From CAVUXJ01 sp963814975 (lineage in GTDB: Bacteria > Acidobacteriota > Vicinamibacteria > Vicinamibacterales > CAVVIG01), in contig CAWFFB010000030.1 in the NCBI GenBank assembly GCA_963814975.1, positions 1 to 64,000 of the forward strand: a stretch of DNA of 64,000 nucleotides. The letters are read 5' to 3'. The notes beneath the pieces were generated by a model. That model was not told the DNA's origin. It ran no database searches and was given only the letters and a program-made list of their open reading frames with translations. The position numbers and the translations under genes were made by a program. Of this stretch, positions 26,324 to 35,783 are shown one piece after another; position 1 is the first letter of the stretch, and each line of letters starts with the position of its first letter.

Positions 26324-29300
26324 TCCTCCGCCCAGCCGCCCTTCTCGTGCTGACGGCTGTGATGAGCGCGCTCGCGGGATCGGCGTTGTGGCCGGCCTCG
26401 GCCGCCCAGGGACTACCTGCCGGGCGGGGCATCACGGCTGGCTGCGTTGCTCCTTCCTCACATGCTCCGGATATGCTCGGTCGCCCACCCTCGTTCGCCA
26501 GCCTTCCCCGCGAACTTCGGCGCGCCGTAGCCTTGGCGGAGGCGGGTCGCGCCTTGCCATTCGGGGTCCCCGGAGCGACGCCCGCGCGGGGGTGGTCGTC
26601 CGGGCGCCGCGCCCAGGAATCCAGTCCTTGTCTAGCCCAGACAGGTCACTCGGCCCAGCCGCCGGCCGGCGCGCCGCCCGTGCGGATCGCAATCGAGGCA
26701 GGTCCGAACGTGACGGCGGCCCGGATTCTCGATCGGGCGGGAGCGTTACCCTTCAAAGTCGCCGTCCGCGTCGTGGCGTCGGGACTCGAGGTCGACCCGA
26801 TGCTCGATGAGTCGTTGAGAGAAGCGGCTGCGCGCCAGGCGCCAATCTGGCTGGCACTGCCCGCGCCGGCTCGCGTGGAAGAGGTCGATTCCTGGCGCGC
26901 GGCGCTGGGCCGGGTGCTCGACCGCCACAGCGCCGCGACTGACCATTCTCGAAGTGATCATCGGCGATCAGCCGGCCCCGCTTGCGACGTACGCGGTGCG
27001 GCTCGCATCGACCGACGCTCGCGCGAGGACGGGAGCTGCCATCCGCGTGGCGATCGGCGGCCGTCGGATGGAGAGCGAGACGAGCCGCTCGGAGGTCTAC
27101 ACCGGCGATTTGACGCCGTACGTCGACTTGTTGTCGATTCCAGCGGCCGGAGCCGACCGTGCGGCCGGCTGGCTTACACAGGTGGACCCTACCGCCGCGC
27201 TCGTCGTGACGCTGGCTGCAGGACCAGACGCCGCCGAGACCCGGCAGACCGTGGCGGACGCGATCCTGCGATTCGCGGGCTCGAAGGTCGAGCTGTTCGC
27301 CTGTGCGGGCGGCGAGGCGCTGGTCCCCTCGCTTCAGGCGGCCGCTTCAGTCGCCGTCCTGCTGACGCACGACGTCACGAGCCTCGACGATCCGGGCGCG
27401 TCGCTTCAGCTGTCGGTCGGTGGAGCCGACGCCAGCACGATTCCGCACCGGCTGCTCTTCGACAACCAGACGTTCGGCACCTTTCTCGCGTACTGGGGAG
27501 ACGGGCGCGCGGATCCGCTCGACGTCTCGATTCGGCTCACCATCGAAGGCACACCGGTCGTGCAGGACCTCATCGCCGCCGCCGAGCGCGCGGTCGAGGG
27601 ATTCTCTCGTGATGCGTCGACCCGCATGACACGCCTGCGTGCGCCGCTGACCGGCGGGCCGATGCTGATCGATTTCAATCGCGGGGCGGTCGACGTGTTC
27701 GGCGACAGCAGTCGCGTCACGGCCGATCGCGAACTGTCGGTAGCCGAGATCATTGCCCGGCATCAGGCGCGGCAGCGCCTGCACGACGGGCTGGTGCGAA
27801 ATTACATCGCACGCGCCCGGATGGAGCAGCATTTCCGTCCCACCGTCGCCGATCCCGGCTACGACGTGGTCAGCGAGAACAGGTACTTCGTTGCCGGGGC
27901 GGAGGTGGAGTGGGAAGAGCTCTCCTTCTTCGTCAACGGATCGCGCTGGGGGGCGGATCGACCGCCGTTCCCGCTGCTCCAGCCGGAGAAGGTGCTGTCG
28001 TTGCCCCTCCAGCTGCGGTTCGACGAGGGATACCGGTATCGTCTGGACGGCAGCGACCGCGTTTCCGGATACGACTGCTACGTCGTGCGGTTCGAGCCTG
28101 CCAGGAACGATGCGTCGCTGTACCGCGGCACTGTCTGGATCGATCGGCAGACCTTCGCGCGCATCCGCGTGCAGGCCGTCCAGAGCGGACTGCCCGCCCC
28201 GGTCGTGTCGAACGAGGAGGTTCTGGAGTACACGCCGCCGGTGGTGGTCGAGGGACAGCCGGTGCATCTCTTGAACGTTCTCACCGCGCGTCAAATCATG
28301 CTGATTGCAGGGCGCAATCTCCTCGTCGAGAGGAGCGTGAGGTTCGACGACACGCGCGTCAACGACGCGGACTTCGAGGAGGAACGAGCCGCCGCGCGCT
28401 CGAGCGACCGGATCATGTTCCGCGAGACCGATCGCGGCCTGCGTTACTACGTGAAGCAGGGAGAGAGGCGCGTGATCAGCGACCGGGCCACCCAGAGCGC
28501 CAAGGCGATGGCCATGGGCGTGACGATCGATCCGTCCTACGCATTTCCGCTGCCGATCTTCGGGATCAATTACCTCGATTTCGATTTCGGCGGGCCCAAC
28601 TCGCAACTCGCGCTGCTCTTTGCCGGTGTGCTGGCCGCCGGAAACATCCAGCGGCCGAAGCTCGGCTCGACGCCGTTCGACGCGAGCGTCGATTTTTTCG
28701 GCATCGCGGTGCCTTCGAGCGATCGACTCTACGACGCGAGCGTTGAGCACGAGGGCGAGCGCGTGCTGACCTGGCCCCTGTCGACCGGCTTCAACGTCGG
28801 ATGGCAGTACACGCCGTTTCAGAAGTTGACGGCGCAGTATCAGTTCCGGTTCGACGGCTTCGTCAAGGACACGACGACGAGCGAGGACTTCACCGTTCCG
28901 TCGAGCACGGTGACCAACGGACTCGGCGCGGCGTGGGAGTACCGGCGGGGCGGATATAGCCTGCTGTTGAACGGCACGTGGTTTCGCCGGGCCACGTGGG
29001 ACCCGTGGGGCGCGCCTGCACCCGATGGGACGCTGGCGGACAGCGCCGGACAGCGGAGCTATACGAAGCACACCGCCAGTCTCTCTCGCGATTTCTACTT
29101 CAACGTGTTCCACAAGATTCATCTGAACGGCGCCTGGTTTGGTGGGAGCGACCTCGATCGGTTCTCCAAGTATCAGTTCGGGCTCTTTGACGACACTCGC
29201 ATCCACGGCGTGCCGGCGTCCGGCGTCCGCTTCAGCGACCTGGCGATGGCGCGGGGCTCATACTCCCTGAACATCTTCGAACAGTATCGTCTCGACCTCT

Positions 29301-29500
29301 TTGTGGAGCGGGCCTGGGGCCGCGACCGTTCGATCGACAGCAGCTGGCAGCCGATTGTGGGGCTCGGTGTGGCGGTCAACTTCCGGGCGCCCAAGAGCAC
29401 GATGCTGCGCGCCGATTTCGGCCGAAGCCTGCTGCCGGCGCGGTACCGGACGGTCGGGTCGTATAATCTGCAGATTCTGGTGTTGAAGCCCCTGCGATGA
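26320..29500 (+). CDS. Very large outer-membrane fusion protein: (beta/alpha)-type domain + LolA-like domain + beta-barrel
   Basis: About 1,060 aa after correcting one inserted C near 26932. A signal peptide (AALLVLTAVMSALAGSALWPASAAQG) is followed by ~90 residues of low-complexity Pro/Arg/Ala-rich sequence. A (beta/alpha)-type domain (~120-430, starting VRIAIEAGPNVTAARILDRAG) comes next. A lipoprotein-carrier-like region follows (~480-690; HDGLVRNYIARARMEQHF, VSENRYFVAGAEVEWEEL, GTVWIDRQTFARIRVQAVQ). The C-terminal barrel (~735-1059) is made of amphipathic strands beginning PSYAFPLPIFGINYLDFDFGG. I know no named family with this layout. It sits in the coupled chain ACP-deacetylase-this gene-PHP-KS, so it probably handles the product at the outer membrane. 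Confidence 0.7.
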
Positions 29501-30462
29501 CCGTGCTCCGCGCCGACCTGCACGTACACACGTGCCACTCACGACACAATGACACGTTCGCCTTCCTCGGTGTCCGCGATTGCTATTCCACGCCCGAAGA
29601 TGTCTACGCAATCGCCAAGGATCGCGGCATGGACCTCGTCGCCATCACCGATCACGACACGATCGACGGGGCGCTCGCGCTGGTCGAGCGGATGCCGGAC
29701 GCGCACGACATCATCGTGGGGGAAGAGGTTTCGTGCTGGCTGCCGGACGGCGGCCTCCAGGTGCATCTGGGCGTGTACGGGATGACCGAATCGCTCCACC
29801 ACGAGATCCAACCCCTTCGACGGAACGTCTTCGAACTCGTCGCGCGCCTCGGCGAGGCGTCGGTGTTCTTCGCGCTCAACCATCTGCTGCATTTCTACGA
29901 ACCGCGCGTGTCGTTCGATGCGTATCTGCGACTGCTCGACGTGGTGCCGGGGCTCGAGGTCAGGAACGGCACCATGATGCCCGCGCACAACCGGCTGTCG
30001 GAGCAGATTGCGGCAGGGTGGAGACCGCTGGGCGGACTGTCGTGCCTGGCTCCAGTGGCGGGCAGCGATGCGCACACCCTGCGGCGCGTCGGCACGACGT
30101 GGACGGAAGCCCCGGGCCGCAATCGCGACGAGTTCCTCGCGAGCGTACGAGCCGGGCTCGGACGTCCGGGAGGTCGCGAGGGAGGCATGCTGGCGGCGGG
30201 CGCGGATGCCTACGGGGTGATCCGACGCTATGTCGCCAGCCTCGCGGGTCTCGGGCCGCCTGATCACAGCGGCTGGCGTCGTGCTGCGTGTCTCGGTTTC
30301 GCCGCCGGGACGCTGCCGTTTCAGTTCCTGCCGCTGGCCATTGCGTCGAAAGGCAAGCTGCAGGAAGAGCGTAAGGTACGCGCGCTCGAGAAATGGATGA
30401 CCGCCGGTCGCGGATGGCCCAGCGCCGAGACCTCTGTGGTCGCGGTGCAGGCGCAACCGTGA
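29497..30462 (+). CDS. PHP-domain phosphoesterase
   Basis: A 321-aa protein with a PHP metal-dependent phosphoesterase domain: DLHVHTCHS (His9, His11), VAITDHDTIDG, IIVGEEVSC, ALNHLLHF and AGSDAHTLRRVGTTWT. All expected metal ligands (His, Asp, Glu) appear present. The C-terminal ~90 residues contain a hydrophobic stretch (GFAAGTLPFQFLPLAIASKG) that may associate with membrane. It overlaps its neighbours by 4 bp on both sides (ATGA at 29497, GTGA at 30459). It could dephosphorylate an aromatic or lipid intermediate. Substrate unknown. Confidence 0.85.
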   Translation: MTVLRADLHVHTCHSRHNDTFAFLGVRDCYSTPEDVYAIAKDRGMDLVAITDHDTIDGALALVERMPDAHDIIVGEEVSCWLPDGGLQVHLGVYGMTESLHHEIQPLRRNVFELVARLGEASVFFALNHLLHFYEPRVSFDAYLRLLDVVPGLEVRNGTMMPAHNRLSEQIAAGWRPLGGLSCLAPVAGSDAHTLRRVGTTWTEAPGRNRDEFLASVRAGLGRPGGREGGMLAAGADAYGVIRRYVASLAGLGPPDHSGWRRAACLGFAAGTLPFQFLPLAIASKGKLQEERKVRALEKWMTAGRGWPSAETSVVAVQAQP

Positions 30463-31673
30463 GGCCACGAGTCGCCATCACTGGTGTCGGTCTCGTGACG
30501 GCGCTCGGCGCAACCCGGGAAGAGTCGTGGCGGCGCATGATCGCAGGCGAGTGCGGGATTGGCCCGGCGACGGTGTTCGATTCCGAGGGGTATCGCAGCC
30601 GTATCGCGGCGCAGGTTCCGATGCACGAGATCGACGCGCCGCTCACCGCGCTCGAGCGCCGCCGTCTGTCGCGAAGCGATCGCATTGGACTGCACGCCGC
30701 CGCCGAAGCCATTCACGACGCAGGATTGCAGGCGGGGAGCACAGACGCCGCGCGCGTCGGGATTTTCCTGGGAGCCGGTACCGCAGATCTGCTGCGCAAC
30801 GAGCGGTTCTATCGGACCTGGATCACGGCCGGTCTTGATCGGGCCCGCCCGTCGGATGTCTGGAATCATTTTCTCAGCACCCCGGTCGACGCGATCGCCG
30901 AACGCTTCGGCTTCGAGGGCCCTCGTGCCTGCGTCGTCGCCGCCTGCTCGTCCAGCACCATTGCCATCGGACGCGCCGCCGATGCCATCAGAGAAGGCCG
31001 GGCCGACGCCGTGCTGGCCGGCGGCACCGACGCGCTCGCCCGGCTGACGTTCAGTGGATTCAATCAACTGAAGCTGATGGATCCCGCGCCCTGCCGCCCG
31101 TTTGATCGAACCCGCGCCGGCATGAACATCGGCGAGGGCGCCGGGATTCTCGTGCTCGAGAACCTCGATCGCGCCCGCCGGCGTGGGGCGCGGATTTACG
31201 CCGAGCTCGCGGGATACGCGCTCGGATGCGAGGCCTATCACCCGACGGCTCCTGAGCCGGAAGGCCGCCCCGTCGCCGCCGTGATTGCCGCGGCCCTGCA
31301 GGACGCGGCTCTCGACGCCGCCGATGTGGATCACCTGAACGCGCATGGGACGGCAACACCGCAGAACGATACCGCGGAGGCGCGTGCCTTCAGGCGCATC
31401 TTCGGCGAGCGCGTCGAACGGGTGCCGGTGACGTCTCTCAAGGCGATGGTCGGCCACTGCCTGGGCGCGGCTGGGGCCGTCGAGGCCGCGGTGCTGACCT
31501 TGACGGTCGCCCGCGGCGTGATTCCGCCGACGATCCATCACGGCGAGACCGATCCCGATTGTGGGATCGACGTCGTGGCCAACACCGCCCGCGAACAGCG
31601 CGTCCGTTGCGGTGTGTCGACGTCGCTGGCCTTCGGGGGAAACGACTCGGCGCTCGTGATCCGCGCGTTCTAG
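30459..31673 (+). CDS. Active beta-ketoacyl synthase (FabF / KS-alpha type)
   Basis: A 404-aa condensing enzyme with the full catalytic set: Cys163 in VVAACSSSTIA, His296 in NAHGTATPQND and His333 in KAMVGHCLGAAGA. N-terminal VAITGVGLVTALG and C-terminal CGVSTSLAFGGNDSALV are typical of KAS II. Decarboxylative Claisen condensation of malonyl-ACP with the growing chain. The GTG start overlaps the PHP stop (GTGA). The catalytic partner for the triad-less homologue at 23144-24373 is most simply this gene, giving a KS/CLF pair split by about 6 kb. Last gene of the plus-strand operon. Confidence 0.92.
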   Translation: MRPRVAITGVGLVTALGATREESWRRMIAGECGIGPATVFDSEGYRSRIAAQVPMHEIDAPLTALERRRLSRSDRIGLHAAAEAIHDAGLQAGSTDAARVGIFLGAGTADLLRNERFYRTWITAGLDRARPSDVWNHFLSTPVDAIAERFGFEGPRACVVAACSSSTIAIGRAADAIREGRADAVLAGGTDALARLTFSGFNQLKLMDPAPCRPFDRTRAGMNIGEGAGILVLENLDRARRRGARIYAELAGYALGCEAYHPTAPEPEGRPVAAVIAAALQDAALDAADVDHLNAHGTATPQNDTAEARAFRRIFGERVERVPVTSLKAMVGHCLGAAGAVEAAVLTLTVARGVIPPTIHHGETDPDCGIDVVANTAREQRVRCGVSTSLAFGGNDSALVIRAF

Positions 31674-31841
31674 AAGTGCCGCGCGGCTGTGGGCTCTCCT
31701 AGCCTCCGGACTTAGGCCACGGTCGACCAGACCGATGTGATACCTGTGATCCGCTCCACAGCCCAAAGCCGATAGCCAAAAGCCCGGTCGCGACGGGCGG
31801 TTCAGGCGCGCGTGAGCGACCCCAGCTTCAGGGGCGCGAGG

Positions 31842-33440
31842 TCAACGACGTTCGCTGTCCGGCCCTTCCGGCAGGGTGTCAGCGGGCGAGCTGCGGCCAG
31901 GTGCGATGAATCGCCCCAGCGCCGGGTCGTGCTCGGCGGCGAGCTGCTGCCAGGCCCGCGCCATCGATTCCAGCCAGAGGTAGTTGCGCTCCAGCCGTTC
32001 GCGCAGCGCCTCGTCGCCCATCAACGGACAGTCCAGGCTGTTTTGCAGCTGCCGCAGCCGATTGAGGTCCATCACGTTGGCGCGCGAATGCCCGTAGGTG
32101 CGGTGAACACCCCGGCCCCACGCCGCGAACAGCTGCTGCATGCGGGCGTGAAGCACGAAGAACCGGCGCATCAGCGGATCGATCGATGCCATGAACTCCG
32201 GGTGACGGAACCGGCGCTGAAAGAAGAGCAGCGCCGTGACGCTCCAGTAGGCGGCGTTGTCCCAGGCCACCTTCGCCGTCATCACCTGTGCGTTGCCCAT
32301 CAGCGGATACTGGCCGTCGTATAGCTTCAGAAACGCGTCGAACAGCCGGAGGTGCGTCGAGTTGAAGATCTCGGTCCGCTCCCGCACGTCCTCGCCCCGC
32401 AGGTCGCGGGTGATCAGATCGGTGGCGAAGTCGTTGCCGATGGCGATGAAGTCGGAGCCGGGAGAGTAGAACGGGTCGGTGAAGACGCCAGCCTCGCCGG
32501 TCATCGCCCAGCGATCGGGCGAGAAGACGCGCGCGCAGCCGTGGGCGAAGTGCTGGAGCGCGAGAAAATCCTCGAGTTGCGGCGCGTGAGCCTCGACGAC
32601 GTCGGCACATTGGGGCTCGAACTCGAGCAGCCAGTCGACGGCGCGGTCGAAACGATTCAGCCGGTGAAACGGGTGCAGCGCCGGGTCAGCGACGATGCCG
32701 ACGCTGGTGCTGCCGGATCCGAGCGGAATGAGCCAGACCCAGTAGCCCGCGCCCATCAAGTGGTTCGTGCTCAGCCAGCGCTGACCGTCCGGCCCGCGTG
32801 CGCGCCAGGCGCGATCATCCGACCAGTCGTCCACCTTGAGCCGGCGAGGAAAGCGGAACCAGCACGCGTTGGCCGCATGTGAGACCGGACGCCTCAGGTC
32901 CAGCTTCCGCTTCAGCAGACCCGCACGTCCGCTCGAATCGACGATCCATCGGGCGGTGACCCTGCGCGAGCCGCCGGCAGTGTCGAACACGACCTCGTGC
33001 TCGGGGTCGCCGAGCTCGATCTCCCGCACCGTGCAGCCGTCGAGCACGCAGGCGCCAGAGTCGCGGGCCAGCCTCAGCAGCGAGTTCTCGAGACGGCCCC
33101 GATCGAGCTGGAATGACGGCACAGGCGGGAAGACACTGGCGCCGAGCTCGACGCGCGCGGCGATGTCGCGGTTGCTCTCGTACGGGAAGAAGTAGCGCAG
33201 ACCCAGTTTGGGAAGGTGATCGCGCTCGAGGAGCGCCTTTAGATCGACGATGGTCTTGAAGTAGTGCGCGCCGATTTCGACCGACGATTCGCCGACTTTG
33301 AATGCCGCTTCGGGCACGGGGTGCCGCCGCTTCTCACACACCAGCACCCGCAGGTGGGGGGCTTCCAGGTAGAGTTGCCGGGCCAGCGTCAAGCCGGCGA
33401 GCCCGCCGCCGGCAATCACGACGTCGAATCGCGAGTCCAT
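31842..33440 (-). CDS. FAD-dependent halogenase-like monooxygenase
   Basis: A 532-aa flavoprotein of the tryptophan-halogenase/geranylgeranyl-reductase superfamily. FAD motif FDVVIAGGGLAGLTLARQL (residues 6-24); FKVGES at 47-52, whose Lys48 lies in the same region as the halogenase GES motif; WVWLIP at 234-239, matching the WxWxIP signature of flavin-dependent halogenases; and a late DPFYSPGSDFIAIGNDFA FAD-binding block. It could halogenate or hydroxylate an aromatic head group. Xanthomonadin-type aryl polyenes are brominated, and such flavoproteins occur in their clusters. It needs a separate flavin reductase, not seen here. Start at ATG 33440. Convergent with the KS operon. Confidence 0.75.
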   Translation of the reverse strand: MDSRFDVVIAGGGLAGLTLARQLYLEAPHLRVLVCEKRRHPVPEAAFKVGESSVEIGAHYFKTIVDLKALLERDHLPKLGLRYFFPYESNRDIAARVELGASVFPPVPSFQLDRGRLENSLLRLARDSGACVLDGCTVREIELGDPEHEVVFDTAGGSRRVTARWIVDSSGRAGLLKRKLDLRRPVSHAANACWFRFPRRLKVDDWSDDRAWRARGPDGQRWLSTNHLMGAGYWVWLIPLGSGSTSVGIVADPALHPFHRLNRFDRAVDWLLEFEPQCADVVEAHAPQLEDFLALQHFAHGCARVFSPDRWAMTGEAGVFTDPFYSPGSDFIAIGNDFATDLITRDLRGEDVRERTEIFNSTHLRLFDAFLKLYDGQYPLMGNAQVMTAKVAWDNAAYWSVTALLFFQRRFRHPEFMASIDPLMRRFFVLHARMQQLFAAWGRGVHRTYGHSRANVMDLNRLRQLQNSLDCPLMGDEALRERLERNYLWLESMARAWQQLAAEHDPALGRFIAPGRSSPADTLPEGPDSERR

Positions 33441-34002
33441 GCGTGCGGGTGAAGGTATCACACTCAACGGCGGTCAGCGGCCCGCCGCATTGCGCCGATC
33501 CGACAATCCTGTGAGCTTTCCGCGACCGCGGGAACAGGCTTGTCGCACGTCCCGGCGTCGCGGCAGACCGCGCGTCCGGACTCGTCGCACCCGATGATTG
33601 CAACCGGCGGTTGATCGTGACCCACCAAGGCGGCGAGCGCGTGCAGCCTGCTCCGCCGGCCGCGTGGGCGAGCGCTCCTCGATCCGAGACAGTCGTCAAG
33701 ACTTCTGCGAGTGCGCCGAACACGAGCTCGGTGCTACGAATTCGTCGTCTTCCGGCTCGAACCAGACGTTCCTGTCCGATCTGCGGCCCGCTGGACGGTG
33801 CGGCTCCGCCGGGCGGTTGAACCCCAATTGACGTTGCCCGTTGGACTTATCCGAGAGTCGCCGTCCATCGGCCGCTTGGCACCGAGGCTGCTTTGCACTG
33901 CCGCGTCGTGCCGGATCGCGTGCGGAGCACCGATCGCCCCGAAGGGCCGCGCTGTCCTCGCGGGTATCGGCTGGTTCACATCACAACTCACCGGAGGGAT
34001 CC
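33441..34002. other. Intergenic region, 562 bp
   Basis: No supported gene. It lies between divergently transcribed genes, so it should contain the halogenase-like gene promoter and that of the outer-membrane protein at 34003. GGAGGGATCC directly upstream of 34003 is a strong ribosome-binding site. No hairpin or operator was noticed. Confidence 0.4.
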
Positions 34003-34908
34003 ATGACATTGAAAAGCAGATGGCGATATCGCGGGTTCACGCTTCTGACGGCCGTTGTGTTGTGCCTGTCACACGCCGACCGGGCGTCGTCGCAGGAGGT
34101 ACTCGGCTCGAACGTCAACGTGGTGGTGGCGTTTGATGTCTCCGATCACTACATCACGCCACGCGGCCTGAACGTCGAGGACGAAGGCGTCATCGTCCAG
34201 CCGCTGATGCTGATGATGTGGAAGCTGTACGGGGCCAATCAGGGTGCCGTGTCCGACGTCACCCTCACGACCGGCGTCTGGAACAGCTTCCACTCGCACC
34301 CCGCCGGGGCTACGCCGTCGCGATGGAATGAGATCGACCCGATCCTCGGCGTCGCCGTCAAGTTTCGCAAGGGGTTCACCGTTGATGCGGCGACGACGGC
34401 GTTCTACACGCCGACTGATTCGTACGAAACGTCCTCGCACGCCGCTTTCAAGCTCACCTACAACGACTCGTTCTGGAAGGAATTCGCGTTGAACCCGTAC
34501 GTCGCCTACTGGCGGGAGTTGAAAAACAAGTCGACGGTCATGTTCGATCCCGCCACCTCGAAGGAGAGCGGGTACTTGACGCTCGGCGCCACGCCGACAT
34601 TCGGAATCGGTGCCGGCGGGTCTTCGTTGGAGGTTGCAGCGTTCACGAACATCGTGGAGTCGAGCTTCTATCAGCGATTCGACGGCTCCGACGGCGGATC
34701 CGGTCTGGCGCTCGTCTCTGTCTCGCCGAAGGTCAGCGTGCCGCTCAAGTTTCTGGGCGTGAGCCACGGTGCGTGGAAGGCGTCCGTCGCGGCCAGCTAC
34801 TTCCACTTCCGCAACGAGGGGCTGATGGATGGCAATCAGGTGCTCGCGAATCCCGAGCGCAAGTCGAACCTGACCCAGTTCCACGGCGGTGTCTCGGTGT
34901 TTTTCTGA
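34003..34908 (+). CDS. Secreted outer-membrane-type protein, unknown function
   Basis: A 301-aa protein with a clear signal peptide (GFTLLTAVVLCLSHADRASSQ). The mature part is built of repeated amphipathic strands (VNVVVAFDVSDHYITPRGL, DVTLTTGVWNSFHSH, DPILGVAVKFRKGFTVDAATTAFYTP, AFKLTYNDSFW) and ends in GGVSVFF with a terminal Phe, the usual outer-membrane barrel signature. The length fits a 12-14-strand barrel. Family not recognised. Strong GGAGGGA Shine-Dalgarno sequence. It stands alone, facing the nitrogen operon end at 34972. Confidence 0.65.
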   Translation: MTLKSRWRYRGFTLLTAVVLCLSHADRASSQEVLGSNVNVVVAFDVSDHYITPRGLNVEDEGVIVQPLMLMMWKLYGANQGAVSDVTLTTGVWNSFHSHPAGATPSRWNEIDPILGVAVKFRKGFTVDAATTAFYTPTDSYETSSHAAFKLTYNDSFWKEFALNPYVAYWRELKNKSTVMFDPATSKESGYLTLGATPTFGIGAGGSSLEVAAFTNIVESSFYQRFDGSDGGSGLALVSVSPKVSVPLKFLGVSHGAWKASVAASYFHFRNEGLMDGNQVLANPERKSNLTQFHGGVSVFF

Positions 34909-34971
34909 ACCGGCCGGCTGGCCGCGACCCAAAGCGGGATGAGGGAGGACCACGGGTCGTGAGCGGTGCCT

Positions 34972-35373
34972 TCAGATCGGGAGTGCCAGCGTGGCGCTGT
35001 ACGACCGCCAGCCTCCCGCGGCGGTGATGTCCTTTTGACCCTCGCAGATGGCGGGCTCGCCGAGCACGCCGAGCACCTCGGACCCGTCGGCCAGCATCAC
35101 CTTCCCGATGCACAGACCGGCGGGCTCATTCACGAGAATCGTGGCGAGCCCCTCCGCCGGGACCGACCAGACCTCGACCACAATCGCCGCGCCGCCATCA
35201 ATGACCCGAATCATCGCCGGGTGCCGATCCCCAATCGAGAACAGACGATACGCGGCCGCTGTGGCGGTCTCGCGTACGAACGTCGCGCCCACCGCACCCA
35301 GGTTCGAATTGAGCTCGAGGCCACGCATCAGCGTGCCGTTGACAGCGAAGAGGATCCGCGACTCAACCTTCAT
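34972..35373 (-). CDS. Stand-alone allophanate-hydrolase C-terminal domain protein
   Basis: A 133-aa protein that matches, as a free-standing unit, the C-terminal domain of allophanate hydrolase (AtzF/DUR1,2): ILFAVNGTLMRGLELNSNL, FVRETATAAAYRLFSIGD, MIRVIDGGAAIVVEVW, GLCIGKVMLADGSEVLGVLGEP and DITAAGGWRSYSA. In the full enzyme this domain processes the N-carboxycarbamate made by the amidase domain. No amidase domain is present in this window. It overlaps the cupin gene by 11 bp and is the last gene of an operon with biuret hydrolase, which itself produces allophanate. Confidence 0.8.
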   Translation of the reverse strand: MKVESRILFAVNGTLMRGLELNSNLGAVGATFVRETATAAAYRLFSIGDRHPAMIRVIDGGAAIVVEVWSVPAEGLATILVNEPAGLCIGKVMLADGSEVLGVLGEPAICEGQKDITAAGGWRSYSATLALPI

Positions 35374-35752
35374 GTCGGGCGCCGGGTGACGGCTCGAGGA
35401 AGGCCACCGGCTTCTCGTAGATCGCGAGCACGATGCACCCGGTTTCGCTCAGCACGCTATGACGTGTCTGCGGCGGGTTGATGATCAGCGCGCCTGCGGC
35501 TGCGCTGCCGTTCTGGTCCACCTGGGAACCCGCCAGCACGAGGATGTGCTCGTAGCCCATGTGCTCGTGGAGCGGCACCCGGGCGCCGGGGTGAAAGCGC
35601 AGGAGCGCTGTGGCCGGCCCGCTCGTGCCGTCGCCGTACAAGCGATAGATGTCGATGCCGTCCCTGAACGGCGTCCACGGAAGCGTATGCTGCCAGTTCG
35701 AGATCTGGAAGAGATCCTTGAGCGTGAGAACATGATCTGCACCGTCGGCCAT
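35363..35752 (-). CDS. ChrR-like cupin protein
   Basis: A 129-aa single-domain cupin. It contains RFHPGARVPLHEHMGYEHILVLAGSQVDQ (metal His/Glu motif 1) and GALIINPPQTRHSVLSETGCIVLAIYE (motif 2 with His). The sequence is like the C-terminal domain of ChrR anti-sigma factors but without the zinc-binding N-terminal part. It could be a small enzyme or an effector-binding protein in the biuret operon. 31 bp separate it from the permease gene; it overlaps the allophanate-domain gene by 11 bp. Confidence 0.75.
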   Translation of the reverse strand: MADGADHVLTLKDLFQISNWQHTLPWTPFRDGIDIYRLYGDGTSGPATALLRFHPGARVPLHEHMGYEHILVLAGSQVDQNGSAAAGALIINPPQTRHSVLSETGCIVLAIYEKPVAFLEPSPGARHEG

Positions 35753-35783
35753 GCCCTCATTGTATGGGCGGGCCGCCCGGCCC

